Of a stretch of 64,000 nt of DNA, positions 1-10,799 are shown piece by piece; position 1 is the first letter of the stretch; the number at the start of each line of letters is the position of its first letter. The notes beneath the pieces were generated by a model. The model did not search any database and was not told the origin of the DNA. It saw only the letters and a list, made by a program, of their open reading frames with translations. The stretch spans positions 248,001 through 312,000 of the forward strand of contig NZ_BMCF01000002.1 of the NCBI RefSeq assembly GCF_014635045.1, given 5' to 3'. Origin of the DNA: Staphylococcus nepalensis. Lineage in GTDB: Bacteria > Bacillota > Bacilli > Staphylococcales > Staphylococcaceae. The translations under genes were made by a program, and so were the position numbers.

Positions 1-8
1 GCTAATAC

Positions 9-1241
9 ATGGGAGATAAATTAAAAACAGAACCAAAGGATTTTGAGTTTACAAAAAATCATAAAAGATTGTTATTAGGTTCTGTATTTTTAATGGCAAC
101 ATCAGCAATAGGACCTGCGTTTTTAACGCAAACAGCAGTATTTACTGCTCAGTTTACTTCAAGTTTTGCTTTTGCAATTTTACTATCAATATTAATTGAT
201 ATAGGGGCGCAAATTAATATTTGGAGAGTATTGGTAGTTACAGGTAAACGTGGTCAAGAAGTAGCGAATGAAATATTTAACGGGCTTGGCACATTTATTT
301 CATTGCTGATTGCCATTGGTGGACTTGCATTTAATATTGGTAATATTGCTGGTGCAGGATTAGGGTTAAATGCCATTTTTGGTTTAGACGTTAAAATAGG
401 AGCAGCTATCACAGCTGTATTAGCCATACTTATTTTTGTAAGTAAAAGTGGTCAAAAAATCATGGATGTTGTCACTATGTTTTTAGGTATACTTATGATT
501 GTAGTAGTTGCATTTGTTATGTTTAAAGCAAATCCACCTTATGCTGAAGCGGCTAAACATCTGGTGATGCCAGAGCAACCATTAGCGCTTGTTTTACCAA
601 TTATTACATTGGTTGGTGGAACTGTAGGTGGTTATATTACATTTGCTGGTGCACATAGAATTTTAGATTCAGGCATAAAAGGTAAACATTACTTACCGTT
701 TGTAAACAAAGCAGCTATTTCGGGGATATTAACAACTGGCGTGCTAAGAGCATTATTATTTCTAGCTGTACTTGGAGTAGTTGTAACAGGGGTAACTTTA
801 AATTCTACAAACCCACCAGCATCTGTATTTGAACATGTGCTCGGGCCGATAGGTAAAAACATATTCGGCATTGTATTATTTGCAGCAGCGATGTCTTCTG
901 TGATTGGATCCGCTTATACAAGCGCAACATTTTTAAAGACGATGCATAAATCTATTTACAATAAAACAAATATAATAGTAATTACATTTATCGTTGTATC
1001 CACATTGGTGTTCTTATTCTTAGGTAAACCAGTTACACTATTGATTGTTGCTGGTGCTTTAAATGGTTTAATATTACCAATAATATTAACTACCATACTA
1101 ATTGCTAGTAAACGAAAATCAATCGTTGGAGATTACCATCACCCCGCCTGGATGCTCTGGTTTGGTATTTTAGCTGTTATAGTCACTGTTGTTACAGGCG
1201 TTTATTCGTTACAAGGTTTAACACAATTAATGGGCAGTTAA
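9..1241 (+). CDS. NRAMP-fold permease (YcsG-like)
   Basis: Polytopic membrane protein of 410 residues with about eleven hydrophobic segments, the first at residues 21-48. Overall it looks like the NRAMP/YcsG family, which in Firmicutes is often encoded beside the 5-oxoprolinase genes pxpABC. The region where NRAMP metal transporters carry DPGN in helix 1 reads AIGPAFLTQTA here, and no MPH-like motif is visible in the helix 6 region (GGYITFAGAHR), so the usual metal ligands are not seen. The substrate is therefore uncertain; a role linked to 5-oxoproline use is inference from the family context. It is followed by a terminator and is probably the last gene of an operon that begins upstream of the window. 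Confidence 0.75.
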   Translation: MGDKLKTEPKDFEFTKNHKRLLLGSVFLMATSAIGPAFLTQTAVFTAQFTSSFAFAILLSILIDIGAQINIWRVLVVTGKRGQEVANEIFNGLGTFISLLIAIGGLAFNIGNIAGAGLGLNAIFGLDVKIGAAITAVLAILIFVSKSGQKIMDVVTMFLGILMIVVVAFVMFKANPPYAEAAKHLVMPEQPLALVLPIITLVGGTVGGYITFAGAHRILDSGIKGKHYLPFVNKAAISGILTTGVLRALLFLAVLGVVVTGVTLNSTNPPASVFEHVLGPIGKNIFGIVLFAAAMSSVIGSAYTSATFLKTMHKSIYNKTNIIVITFIVVSTLVFLFLGKPVTLLIVAGALNGLILPIILTTILIASKRKSIVGDYHHPAWMLWFGILAVIVTVVTGVYSLQGLTQLMGS

Positions 1242-1260
1242 AAATTATAATAGTTACTGT

Positions 1261-1317
1261 ATAAACATTCTCTAGTTCTTAATCTAAACATTAATGGACT
1301 TGAGAATGTTTATTTGT
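1261..1317 (+). terminator. Terminator after the NRAMP-like gene
   Basis: A 12-bp perfect stem (ATAAACATTCTC at 1261-1272, GAGAATGTTTAT at 1302-1313) encloses a 29-nt loop just downstream of the stop codon. It is followed by TTTG rather than a long T tract, so termination may be moderate. Confidence 0.6.
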
Positions 1318-1536
1318 TTAATACAAAAATTTACTTTACTAGCTTCACTTAAATAAGTGTCGAGGAAAAAGCATTAAACATACGAAGCGTAATGAGGAGT
1401 TAAAATATTAAAATGCCTCTGTATAAATCTGAAAATTGGTTTAATATTTTAGTATAATTATTATTCAATCGTCGAGGTATCGCTTTAAATGTGGTAGAAT
1501 AACTAAGGTTAGGATTTTAAAATGAGGTGAATTATA

Positions 1537-2223
1537 ATGATAGGTATTATAGGTGCTATGGAAGAGGAAGTAGCAATCCTTAAAGATAAACTCGTAAATT
1601 TAGAAGAAATTAATATTGCACATGTTTATTTTTATAAAGGCTATTTAAATGATAAAGAAGTTGTTTTAACTCAAAGTGGAATCGGTAAAGTTAATGTAGC
1701 CATTTCAACAACATTATTAATTGAAAAATTCAGACCGCGATTGATTATAAATACGGGGTCAGCAGGTGCTTTAGATAAGTCATTAAATGTAGGTGATGTC
1801 ATTGTAAGTGATATGGTTGCTTATCATGACGCTGATGCTAGAGCATTTGGATATCAGTTAGGGCAAATTCCTCAAATGCCAGCACAATTTATAGCGGATA
1901 AATCATTAGTTCATAAAGCAACACAAGTGATAACTGATCAACAATTGATAGCTAAAACAGGTCTTATCGTAAGTGGTGATAGCTTTATTGGAACGAGTCG
2001 TCAACGAATGGAAATTAAGACAAACTTCCCTCAAGCAATGGCTGCCGAGATGGAAGCAACGGCAATCGCACAAACATGCTATCAATTCAATTTACCATTT
2101 ATTATCACACGTGCCATATCAGATTTAGCAGATGGAGATGCTGGTATTACATTTGATGAATTTTTAGACAAAGCTGCGAAATCATCTAGTAAAACCGTAG
2201 AAGCGTTAATTAAAATGATATAA
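1537..2223 (+). CDS. mtnN: 5'-methylthioadenosine/S-adenosylhomocysteine nucleosidase
   Basis: Hydrolyses the glycosidic bond of methylthioadenosine and S-adenosylhomocysteine, releasing adenine, in methionine salvage and activated-methyl recycling (cytosolic). The N-terminus [15 protein letters not shown] is diagnostic and holds the catalytic glutamate at E11. The ribose-binding EMEA motif (E173) and SDLAD (catalytic D196) are present, and 228 residues is the normal length. The start at ATG 1537 follows GAGGTGA (1524-1530). It opens a dense co-directional run with yqeG only 15 bases downstream. The roughly 300-base leader from the previous gene has a TATAAT at 1453-1458 without a clear -35, and a small palindrome CACTTA-AA-TAAGTG at 1346-1359. 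Confidence 0.97.
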   Translation: MIGIIGAMEEEVAILKDKLVNLEEINIAHVYFYKGYLNDKEVVLTQSGIGKVNVAISTTLLIEKFRPRLIINTGSAGALDKSLNVGDVIVSDMVAYHDADARAFGYQLGQIPQMPAQFIADKSLVHKATQVITDQQLIAKTGLIVSGDSFIGTSRQRMEIKTNFPQAMAAEMEATAIAQTCYQFNLPFIITRAISDLADGDAGITFDEFLDKAAKSSSKTVEALIKMI

Positions 2224-2238
2224 AAAGGTGAATAGATA

Positions 2239-2766
2239 ATGGGTATGATAAAGAAATATTTTATGCCAAATGAATACGTGCAATCTATTTTTCAAATAGA
2301 CATAGATAAACTTGCAGAATCTGGTGTAAAAGGTATAGTAACTGATTTAGATAATACACTTGTTGGGTGGGACGTTGCTGACCCGACAGAAGCAGTTAAA
2401 AACTGGTTTGAAGAAGCGAAACAAAGAGGTATTACCATTACAATTGTTTCTAATAACAGTGAAAAAAGAGTTGGCAGTTTTTCAAAATCTTTAAAAGTCG
2501 ATTATATATTTAAAGCAAAAAAACCAAGAGGCCGTGCATTTAATCGTGCGATGACCTCTATGGATTTAAAACCATCTGAAGTTGTAGTCATAGGAGACCA
2601 AATGTTAACGGATGTGTTTGGTGGCAATCGACGTGGTCTGTTTACAATTATGGTGGTGCCTGTTAAGCAAACAGATGGTTTTATAACTAAATTTAATCGA
2701 CTAATAGAGCGACGTTTATTACAGCACTTTAGAAAAAAAGGCTATATCAAGTGGGAGGAAAACTGA
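2239..2766 (+). CDS. yqeG: YqeG-family HAD-IIIA phosphatase
   Basis: HAD-superfamily phosphatase of 175 residues. Motif I is DLDNT (D36 nucleophile, D38 general acid/base), motif II lies in the IVSNNS segment, motif III is the lysine of AKKPRG, and motif IV is the IGDQMLTD segment. The family is conserved in Firmicutes next to yqeH and aroE; its substrate is not established, though related HAD-IIIA proteins act on phosphatidylglycerophosphate or sugar phosphates. SD AAGGTG (2225-2230) supports ATG 2239. The stop codon directly abuts the TTG start of yqeH, indicating translational coupling. Confidence 0.9.
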   Translation: MGMIKKYFMPNEYVQSIFQIDIDKLAESGVKGIVTDLDNTLVGWDVADPTEAVKNWFEEAKQRGITITIVSNNSEKRVGSFSKSLKVDYIFKAKKPRGRAFNRAMTSMDLKPSEVVVIGDQMLTDVFGGNRRGLFTIMVVPVKQTDGFITKFNRLIERRLLQHFRKKGYIKWEEN

Positions 2767-3873
2767 TTGAGTGAGACGGAATTATTAAAATGTATTGGTT
2801 GCGGTGCGCCATTACAATCTGAAGATTCAGACGCGCCAGGTTATGTGCCGGAACACAATTTGTTTCGTGAAGATGTAATATGTAAACGGTGTTTTAGGTT
2901 GAAAAATTATAACGAAGTTCAAGATGTCGGATTAGATAGTGAAGATTTTTTAAATCTACTGAATGGATTAAGTGAGAAAAAAGGCATAATCGTAAATGTC
3001 GTAGATGTTTTTGACTTTGAGGGCTCTTTTATTAATGCTATAAAACGAATCGTTGGAAATAAAAAAATTATTTTAGTAGCTAACAAAATAGATTTATTAC
3101 CAAAACAAATCAATAAACGTCGTGTAAAAGAATGGTTAAAAAGAACGGCGAAAAAATATGGACTTGAAGCCGAAGACGTAGTGCTCATATCTGCAGAAAA
3201 AAATGAAGGCATTGAAAATTTATTAGAGTCTATTGATCGCATTCGAAACCATGAAGATGTATATATTGTAGGCACGACAAATGTAGGGAAATCGACTTTA
3301 ATTAATAAATTAATAGAACGTAGTGTAGGAGAAAAGGATGTTGTTACGACATCAAGGTTTCCTGGTACAACGTTAGATATGATTGACATACCATTAGATG
3401 AAACAACTTTCATGTATGATACACCAGGTGTAATCCAAGATCACCAAATGACGCATTTAGTTTCAGAAGATGAACTTAAAGTTGTCATACCTAAAAAAGA
3501 GATTAAGCAACGAATTTACCAACTTAACGAAGGGCAAACTTTATTTTTTGGTGGTCTTGCACGTATTGATTATATAAGTGGAGGGAAACGTCCATTAATT
3601 TGTTATTTTTCAAATGAATTAAACATTCACAGAACTAAAACAGAAAACGCTAATGAACTATGGCGCAATCAATTAGGCTCGCTCTTAGCGCCACCTCATA
3701 ATCCTGAGAACTTTGACTTAAAAGATGTTAAAGCCGTAAGATTAGAAACAGGTAAAGAAAAAAGAGATGTCATGATTTCTGGTTTAGGTTTCATCACAAT
3801 AGATGCAGGTGCAAAAGTGATTGTTCGAGTGCCTAAAAATGTTGATGTTATTTTAAGAAATTCAATTATGTAA
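2767..3873 (+). CDS. yqeH: Ribosome biogenesis GTPase YqeH
   Basis: Circularly permuted GTPase needed for 30S subunit assembly in Firmicutes. An N-terminal zinc finger uses C9, C12, C39 and C42. GTPase motifs occur in permuted order: G4 NKID and G5 SAEKNEG come first, followed by the P-loop GTTNVGKST and then G3 DTPG. The C-terminal third is the usual YqeH RNA-binding domain. The start is TTG immediately after the yqeG stop, with GGGAGGAAA at the end of yqeG acting as SD. The length of 368 residues is typical. Confidence 0.96.
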   Translation: MSETELLKCIGCGAPLQSEDSDAPGYVPEHNLFREDVICKRCFRLKNYNEVQDVGLDSEDFLNLLNGLSEKKGIIVNVVDVFDFEGSFINAIKRIVGNKKIILVANKIDLLPKQINKRRVKEWLKRTAKKYGLEAEDVVLISAEKNEGIENLLESIDRIRNHEDVYIVGTTNVGKSTLINKLIERSVGEKDVVTTSRFPGTTLDMIDIPLDETTFMYDTPGVIQDHQMTHLVSEDELKVVIPKKEIKQRIYQLNEGQTLFFGGLARIDYISGGKRPLICYFSNELNIHRTKTENANELWRNQLGSLLAPPHNPENFDLKDVKAVRLETGKEKRDVMISGLGFITIDAGAKVIVRVPKNVDVILRNSIM

Positions 3874-3885
3874 GGTGTGTTAAAT

Positions 3886-4683
3886 ATGAAATTTGCAGTA
3901 ATTGGCAACCCTATTGATCATTCGTTATCGCCTGCAATGCATAACGCTAATTTTAAAGCATTAGATTACCATGCAACGTACGAAGCTATTAATATCTCTG
4001 AAAAAGATTTCCATCTTATAAAGGAAATTACTTCAGAAAAAGATTTATCTGGTTTTAATGTTACCATTCCTCATAAAGAGCGTATTATACCTTTCCTAGA
4101 TGAAATTGACGAACAGTCTGAAACTGTTGGCGCCGTTAATACAGTTAAAATTAGAAATGGTAAATGGATTGGCTATAATACAGATGGCATTGGCTATGTC
4201 AAAGGGTTACAGCAAGTTTATCCAGATTTAAACAATGCATATATACTAATCTTGGGAGCAGGCGGAGCAAGTAAAGGTATTGCTAATGAATTAACTAAGT
4301 ATGTAAAGCCTAAACTTACTATAGCGAATAGATCGATGAATAGATTTGAACAGTGGAATTTAAATGTTAATAAAGTTCATTTATCAGAAGCTGAAGTGGC
4401 ATTATCAGAATTTGATATTATTATTAATACGACGCCTGCTGGTATGAATACAAATCAAGAAATTCCAATTAGTTTAAAAAATTTAGAACCTGATACATTA
4501 ATAAGTGACATTGTGTATGTCCCATTTAAGACACCCATTTTACAACAAGCTGAAGCGCAAGGTAATCCGGTCTATAATGGCTTAGACATGTTTATTTATC
4601 AAGGAGCCGAAAGCTTTAAAATATGGACGGCCACTGAACCAAATATACAAATTATGAAACAAACAGTTTTAGAATATTTATAA
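3886..4683 (+). CDS. aroE: Shikimate dehydrogenase
   Basis: Reduces 3-dehydroshikimate to shikimate with NADPH in the aromatic amino acid pathway. It has the shikimate-binding SLSPAMHN near the N-terminus, catalytic K64 in NVTIPHK, D100 in YNTDG, and the NADP Rossmann motif GAGGASKGI at about 125-133. I chose ATG 3886 (265 aa) because AAGGTG at 3872-3877 is spaced 8 bases from it; an in-frame GTG at 3877 overlaps that SD. The gene lies in the staphylococcal yqeH-aroE-yhbY-nadD run; the next shikimate-pathway gene, aroK, is 52 kb away at 55.8 kb. Confidence 0.96.
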   Translation: MKFAVIGNPIDHSLSPAMHNANFKALDYHATYEAINISEKDFHLIKEITSEKDLSGFNVTIPHKERIIPFLDEIDEQSETVGAVNTVKIRNGKWIGYNTDGIGYVKGLQQVYPDLNNAYILILGAGGASKGIANELTKYVKPKLTIANRSMNRFEQWNLNVNKVHLSEAEVALSEFDIIINTTPAGMNTNQEIPISLKNLEPDTLISDIVYVPFKTPILQQAEAQGNPVYNGLDMFIYQGAESFKIWTATEPNIQIMKQTVLEYL

Positions 4684-4694
4684 AGGAGTATTTT

Positions 4695-6131
<1,437 letters not shown>

Positions 6132-6485
6132 ATGAATTCAGATCAATTATTAAACATAGCTGTCAAAGCAACTGAAGATAAAAAGGCAGAAGATATTATT
6201 TCTTTAAATATGCAAGGTATCAGTGATATGACAGATTATTTTATAGTTTGTCATGGTAACAATGAAAGACAAGTTCAATCCATTGCACGTGCAGTTAAAG
6301 ACGCTGCAAATGAAGCTGAAATTGAAGTTAAACGAATGGAAGGTTTTAACGAGGCAAGATGGATTTTAATTGACTTAGCTAATGTTGTTGTTCACGTCTT
6401 CCATAAAGATGAACGTGATTATTACAATCTTGAAAAATTATATCGAGATGCGCCTTTAGCATCTTATGGACAGGCAGTTTATTAA
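6132..6485 (+). CDS. rsfS: Ribosome silencing factor RsfS
   Basis: Binds uL14 on the 50S subunit and blocks subunit joining under nutrient limitation. The 117-residue protein has the family core: the MTDYFIVCHGNNERQVQSIA segment, EGFNEARWILIDL, and the VVVHVFHKDERDYYNLEKLY tail. ATG 6132 follows directly after the yqeK stop, with SD GTAAAGGATG. It sits between yqeK and a methyltransferase, as in other Firmicutes. Confidence 0.96.
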   Translation: MNSDQLLNIAVKATEDKKAEDIISLNMQGISDMTDYFIVCHGNNERQVQSIARAVKDAANEAEIEVKRMEGFNEARWILIDLANVVVHVFHKDERDYYNLEKLYRDAPLASYGQAVY

Positions 6486-6487
6486 TA

Positions 6488-7207
6488 ATGGTTCAATATG
6501 AAGAAATGAGCTTTTACTACGATCAATTGACTTTAGACCAGCCTTACGAATCTTGGCTTAATCTTGTAGATTATTTTGCCAATAACAAAACATCTATCTT
6601 AGATATTGGTTGTGGGACAGGCAGTTTCACTTCAAAATTAGACGGATTTGATCATATAACTGGGATGGATTTAAGCGTTGATATGCTTTCTATAGCAATG
6701 CAAAAATCCAATAAAGTGAACTGGATAGAAGGAGATATGACTGAATTCGAACTTAATCGACAATTCGATGTGATTACCATTTTTTGCGATTCTTTAAATT
6801 ATTTACCCGAAAAAGAAGATGTAACGGCGACGTTCCATCAAGTGTATAATCATTTAGAAACGGATAGTGGCGTGTTTATGTTTGATGTTCACACAGAACA
6901 CAAAATGACAACGCTATTCAATAATGAAAGTTATATTGATGAAACTGAAAATGTATTTTTAGGTTGGGAAGCTGTTCGAGGCGAAGCCCCTTTAAGCGTA
7001 TGGCATGACATGACTTTTTTTATAAAAAAGGGTGAAAATCAATATATCAGATTTGATGAATCACATTATCAAAGAACGTATACAGAAGAAATTTACACAA
7101 GCATGCTTGAAGCTTGTGGTTTTAAAAATATAACAACTTTTGTTGATTTTGAAATAGATAATCATGATAAAGATGGGGAACGTTTGTTTTTCATCGTAAA
7201 AAAATAA
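6488..7207 (+). CDS. Class I SAM-dependent methyltransferase (YqeM-like)
   Basis: SAM-binding Rossmann methyltransferase of 239 residues. Motif I is ILDIGCGTGSF around 37-47, followed by an acidic residue in the TGMDLS segment that would bind the ribose and by EGDMTEF (motif III). Its substrate is unknown; position downstream of rsfS matches B. subtilis YqeM. The start ATG 6488 is two bases after the rsfS stop with no strong SD of its own, so it probably relies on coupling. It is the last gene of the mtnN-yqeG-yqeH run, ending just before the comEA hairpin. Confidence 0.88.
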   Translation: MVQYEEMSFYYDQLTLDQPYESWLNLVDYFANNKTSILDIGCGTGSFTSKLDGFDHITGMDLSVDMLSIAMQKSNKVNWIEGDMTEFELNRQFDVITIFCDSLNYLPEKEDVTATFHQVYNHLETDSGVFMFDVHTEHKMTTLFNNESYIDETENVFLGWEAVRGEAPLSVWHDMTFFIKKGENQYIRFDESHYQRTYTEEIYTSMLEACGFKNITTFVDFEIDNHDKDGERLFFIVKK

Positions 7208-7212
7208 AGAGT

Positions 7213-7258
7213 AAAATCACTCCCTTATGCGTGTATAGTATAAAGGAGTGATTTTTTG
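7213..7258 (+). terminator. Terminator hairpin containing the comEA SD and start codon
   Basis: Arms AAAATCACTCCCTTA (7213-7227) and TAAAGGAGTGATTTT (7241-7255) form a 15-position stem with one C-A mismatch. The T tract runs into TTG 7256-7258, the comEA start. The SD AAGGAG (7243-7248) lies in the 3' arm. The 13-nt loop carries CGTGTATA (7230-7237). It can terminate upstream readthrough and mask the comEA SD in such transcripts; see findings for the matching comG hairpin. Confidence 0.8.
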
Positions 7259-7978
7259 TTACATCAATGGGAATTAATCAAAGACATTTGCCACAAATAT
7301 CGAGCTTTAATCATAATGAGTGCGATTTCAGTTTTGCTAATTGTTTCAATATTGTTTCTTATATTTAACGCGCATAGTAACGAAAATGAGTTTAAACAAA
7401 CTGATGAAAACAAATTAATTGGAACAAACACACATATGCCATCTTTATTAAAGGAGGATAATGGAACTTCATTAAATAATAAGACAAACCAAAGACAAAA
7501 TAATACAAAGCATGCCACCATTTACGTAGATATTAAAGGTGCAGTGAAACATCCTAATATTTACAAAATGGCAAGCGATGATCGTATGAAACAGTTATTG
7601 GATAAAGCAGTTGTCTCAGTTAATGCAGATCTATCAAATATTAATTTATCAGAAAAATTAGTAGATCAAAAAATGGTATACATTCCTGAAAAAGGGGAGG
7701 ATTTAAATACACAGAATGACAAAAAAAACAGTCATAACGTGAATTATGCAACGCATTTAGTAGAAGCAAGTAAAAATAGCAATGATGCAGCAATCAACAT
7801 CAATACTGCAACAGAAAGTCAACTTATTTCTATTCCTGGAATAGGGCAAACGAAAGCTAAATCTATTATTGAATATAGGGAGCAAAACGGCGATTTCAAA
7901 TCTTTAGACCAATTGAAAGAAATTAATGGAATTGGTGCTAAGACAGTTGAAAAATTAAGTTCTTATTTATCAATCTAA
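7256..7978 (+). CDS. comEA: Competence DNA receptor ComEA
   Basis: Membrane-anchored DNA-binding protein of the transformation apparatus. One transmembrane segment lies at about 17-37, followed by a polar linker, an SLBB-like domain at about 86-146 (IYVDIKGAVKHPNIYKM), a second linker, and a tandem helix-hairpin-helix DNA-binding domain at about 180-240 containing IPGIGQTKA and INGIGAKTV. At 240 residues it is complete. TTG 7256 is the likely start since SD AAGGAG is 7 bases upstream. First gene of the comE operon, which in S. aureus is transcribed by SigH. Confidence 0.94.
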   Translation: MLHQWELIKDICHKYRALIIMSAISVLLIVSILFLIFNAHSNENEFKQTDENKLIGTNTHMPSLLKEDNGTSLNNKTNQRQNNTKHATIYVDIKGAVKHPNIYKMASDDRMKQLLDKAVVSVNADLSNINLSEKLVDQKMVYIPEKGEDLNTQNDKKNSHNVNYATHLVEASKNSNDAAININTATESQLISIPGIGQTKAKSIIEYREQNGDFKSLDQLKEINGIGAKTVEKLSSYLSI

Positions 7979-8060
7979 AATATTGTTGCATTACTAAGAA
8001 AAGCCAATTAATCTAGAATTATTCACAATAAAAATGACATACTATTGGAGGTTTAACATC

Positions 8061-8522
8061 ATGGAACGAATCAAATGGGAAGAATATTTTATGGCTCAAA
8101 GTCATTTACTAGCGTTACGTTCTACTTGTGAAAGATTGTCAGTAGGCGCCACTATCGTCAAAGATAACAGAATAATTGCCGGAGGCTATAATGGTTCGGT
8201 ATCAGGAGAAGTGCATTGTATCGATGAAGGATGTCTGTTAGAAGATGGACATTGTATTCGCACGATACATGCAGAGATGAATGCATTGCTACAATGCGCG
8301 AAACAAGGTGTGTCAACCGAGGGTGCTACGATTTATGTAACTCATTTTCCTTGTTTAAACTGTACAAAATCGATCATTCAAGCGGGTATTAAAAATATTT
8401 ATTATGCAGAAGATTATCATAACCACCACTATGCTTTAGAATTGTTAGATCAGTCAGGTATTGTATATAAAAAAATCCCTTTTAACCCGAAACACGTAGC
8501 GCAATACTTAATCAATAAGTAA
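8061..8522 (+). CDS. comEB: ComEB, dCMP deaminase family protein
   Basis: Zinc-dependent deoxycytidylate deaminase-like protein, conserved in comE operons although its role in transformation is unclear; by family it converts dCMP to dUMP. HAE at 70-72 provides the zinc ligand and proton shuttle, and PCLNC at 97-101 supplies the two zinc cysteines. I place the start at ATG 8061 (153 aa), behind GGAGG at 8048-8052, rather than at the earlier in-frame ATG 8034, which would precede that SD. The gene is followed after two bases by comEC. Confidence 0.94.
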   Translation: MERIKWEEYFMAQSHLLALRSTCERLSVGATIVKDNRIIAGGYNGSVSGEVHCIDEGCLLEDGHCIRTIHAEMNALLQCAKQGVSTEGATIYVTHFPCLNCTKSIIQAGIKNIYYAEDYHNHHYALELLDQSGIVYKKIPFNPKHVAQYLINK

Positions 8523-8524
8523 AT

Positions 8525-10732
8525 TTGATTTACTATGCATTAGCTTTTTTAGCTGGTATCTTGGTTTTGTATACTAAAACTTTATCACTCATTATATTAA
8601 TAGGATTAATCGTTATAATGATGCGTAAACGTTTTAGTTATTTTCATTATTTTATTATTATTATAATCCCTTTAATTAGCTTTATGGTGTTTCAAAAAGA
8701 TTTGGATTCGACGATTAAAAATCGTTATTCAATGATAAATAAAAATTTTCAAGTAGAAGCGAAATTTATGAGTCACCCTTTTTTGGAACATCATCGTATT
8801 AAAGGAGAAATAATGATAAATAAAACGTTTTATAAATATACTTATCATCCAAAAAATGTTGAAACAAAGGCTATATCAAATTTTTTATGGCAAAAAAGTT
8901 GTAATGTGAATGGCCAATTTAAAGCTGTTAACCCTAATTTCAAAAGTAATCTTACCTTTTTTATTCAAAATATAGAGTTTTCAAGTTGTAAAAGCTACTC
9001 TAGCACATTAATCGATTTATTACATAGGCATAAAGCATTTATCTATAAAAAGTTACGGCAATGGGATATCAATTCACCTGAGAAAGCAATAGCATTTATA
9101 ACAGGTAATACGGCACAAATGGAAAAAGATGAAATAGAAAAAATTAAAGATATCGGTATATATCATTTATTAGCTATCAGTGGTACACATATTGCTATCA
9201 TTATAGGAATTGTATTTTATATGTGTAATTTATTCAAATGCCCGTTATTATTCATCAAAATGATATTATTGTTTTTATTACCTGTTTACTGTTTTTATAC
9301 AAATATGTCACCAAGTGCTATTAGAGCTGTCTCAATGAGCTTGATTATATTAATATTTCCGAAATATATTATGAAAAATGCTGTGGATGTGCTAGGTGGT
9401 CTATTTATCGTTTTAACTTTAATAAACCCTTCGCTAATCTACCATATTGGATTTCAATTTTCTTTTTTAATTACTTTTTTTATACTTTTTTCTAGTCCTT
9501 TACTAACAAACGTGTCACCATTTAAATCACTTATTTATATCACCTTGATTGCTCAATTAGGTTCATTTATTATAAGTGCGATTCATTTTCACCAAATTCA
9601 ATGGATTGGCTTAATATCAAATTTATTTTTTGTGCCTTTTTATTCATTTATATTATTTCCACTAGTCATTATTCTTACTTGTTTTATCCATTTTCCTTTT
9701 AAAATAACCATGTTATCCATACTATATAATAATGTCGTATTTATACATGATAAGTTTGTAGAAAATTTCGAAAAAATCAATAGTTTTAAATGGTATATCC
9801 CTGTATTGAACGATCTACAAATAACTGGCATATGTATTATTTTATTTGTTAATTTATTGCTATTAGTAAATAAACATTTTAAAATGTTTATCTTTGCCCT
9901 GGTTATTTTATACATTTTTTCTACTGTAATACCTCAATCTAAGGACTATCAATTAACTATGCTAAATGTAGGACAGGGTGATGCTTTTTTATTTGAAACA
10001 CAAAAACACGAGGTATTATTAATTGATACTGGAGGGCAATTCAATTCAAAACAAACAACGCCCAATCATAATATTTCTAAATATCATATACTCCCAACTT
10101 TAAAACGCCATAATATCAAAAAGATTGATTACGTGGTAATTACACACCCTCACATAGACCATATGGGTGAGTTAGAATATTTAATTCAAAAACAACCTAT
10201 TGAAAATATCATTATTAATCAAAAAAGCTTTAAACCAGAGGAATTAAATCATTTGAGAGAAACTTCACAAAAGTATAATGTAAAACTTTTAGATTTTAAA
10301 AATAAACCGCGATTTTTAATGGACAAAGCTCATATTAATCTTTTAGATGCTACGATTCTCAATTCAGATAATTTAAATGAGCAATCGATTATTATACTGA
10401 TACAATACAGAAAATACAAAATATTATTAATGGGCGACGCAACTATGAACAATGAATCTATATTAATGCAAAAATATAATTTATATAATGTGGATGTTTT
10501 AAAGGTAGGTCATCATGGTAGTAAAACGAGTACGAGCGAGGCACTTCTTCAAGCTACTAAACCGAAAATAGCTCTGATATCAGTGGGAAACAACAATAGG
10601 TATGGCTTACCTAATAAACTGGTTATTAACAAGTTACAATCTTTAGGAGCTAAAATATTACAAACTCATACAGATGGTGAAGTCAGTATTTTGTTTAGAG
10701 ATAATATTTTATTACAAACTCATACAGATTAA
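8525..10732 (+). CDS. comEC: Competence DNA-translocation channel ComEC
   Basis: Polytopic channel that moves single-stranded DNA across the membrane during transformation. It has N-terminal membrane helices, a DUF4131-like extracytoplasmic segment, the Competence domain (about 200-460) and a C-terminal metallo-beta-lactamase domain beginning with MLNVGQGDAFL. The metal motif HPHIDHMGEL is near 540-549, and GHHGSKTS lies near 662. The length of 735 residues is typical. The start TTG 8525 has only a weak SD and is probably coupled to comEB. The last codons contain a 19-bp direct repeat (10657-10675 and 10711-10729) that extends the C-terminus by 18 residues. Confidence 0.94.
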   Translation: MIYYALAFLAGILVLYTKTLSLIILIGLIVIMMRKRFSYFHYFIIIIIPLISFMVFQKDLDSTIKNRYSMINKNFQVEAKFMSHPFLEHHRIKGEIMINKTFYKYTYHPKNVETKAISNFLWQKSCNVNGQFKAVNPNFKSNLTFFIQNIEFSSCKSYSSTLIDLLHRHKAFIYKKLRQWDINSPEKAIAFITGNTAQMEKDEIEKIKDIGIYHLLAISGTHIAIIIGIVFYMCNLFKCPLLFIKMILLFLLPVYCFYTNMSPSAIRAVSMSLIILIFPKYIMKNAVDVLGGLFIVLTLINPSLIYHIGFQFSFLITFFILFSSPLLTNVSPFKSLIYITLIAQLGSFIISAIHFHQIQWIGLISNLFFVPFYSFILFPLVIILTCFIHFPFKITMLSILYNNVVFIHDKFVENFEKINSFKWYIPVLNDLQITGICIILFVNLLLLVNKHFKMFIFALVILYIFSTVIPQSKDYQLTMLNVGQGDAFLFETQKHEVLLIDTGGQFNSKQTTPNHNISKYHILPTLKRHNIKKIDYVVITHPHIDHMGELEYLIQKQPIENIIINQKSFKPEELNHLRETSQKYNVKLLDFKNKPRFLMDKAHINLLDATILNSDNLNEQSIIILIQYRKYKILLMGDATMNNESILMQKYNLYNVDVLKVGHHGSKTSTSEALLQATKPKIALISVGNNNRYGLPNKLVINKLQSLGAKILQTHTDGEVSILFRDNILLQTHTD

Positions 10733-10799
10733 ATTAGTTAGAAAATATTAGACATGTTATAATTATGAAATGTGCAATAGTAATGAAAGGGTGCTAAGA

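Noticed and set aside
2919-3413. 164-codon frame on the minus strand inside yqeH
   Set aside because: Antisense shadow of a well-conserved gene; no SD and implausible protein.
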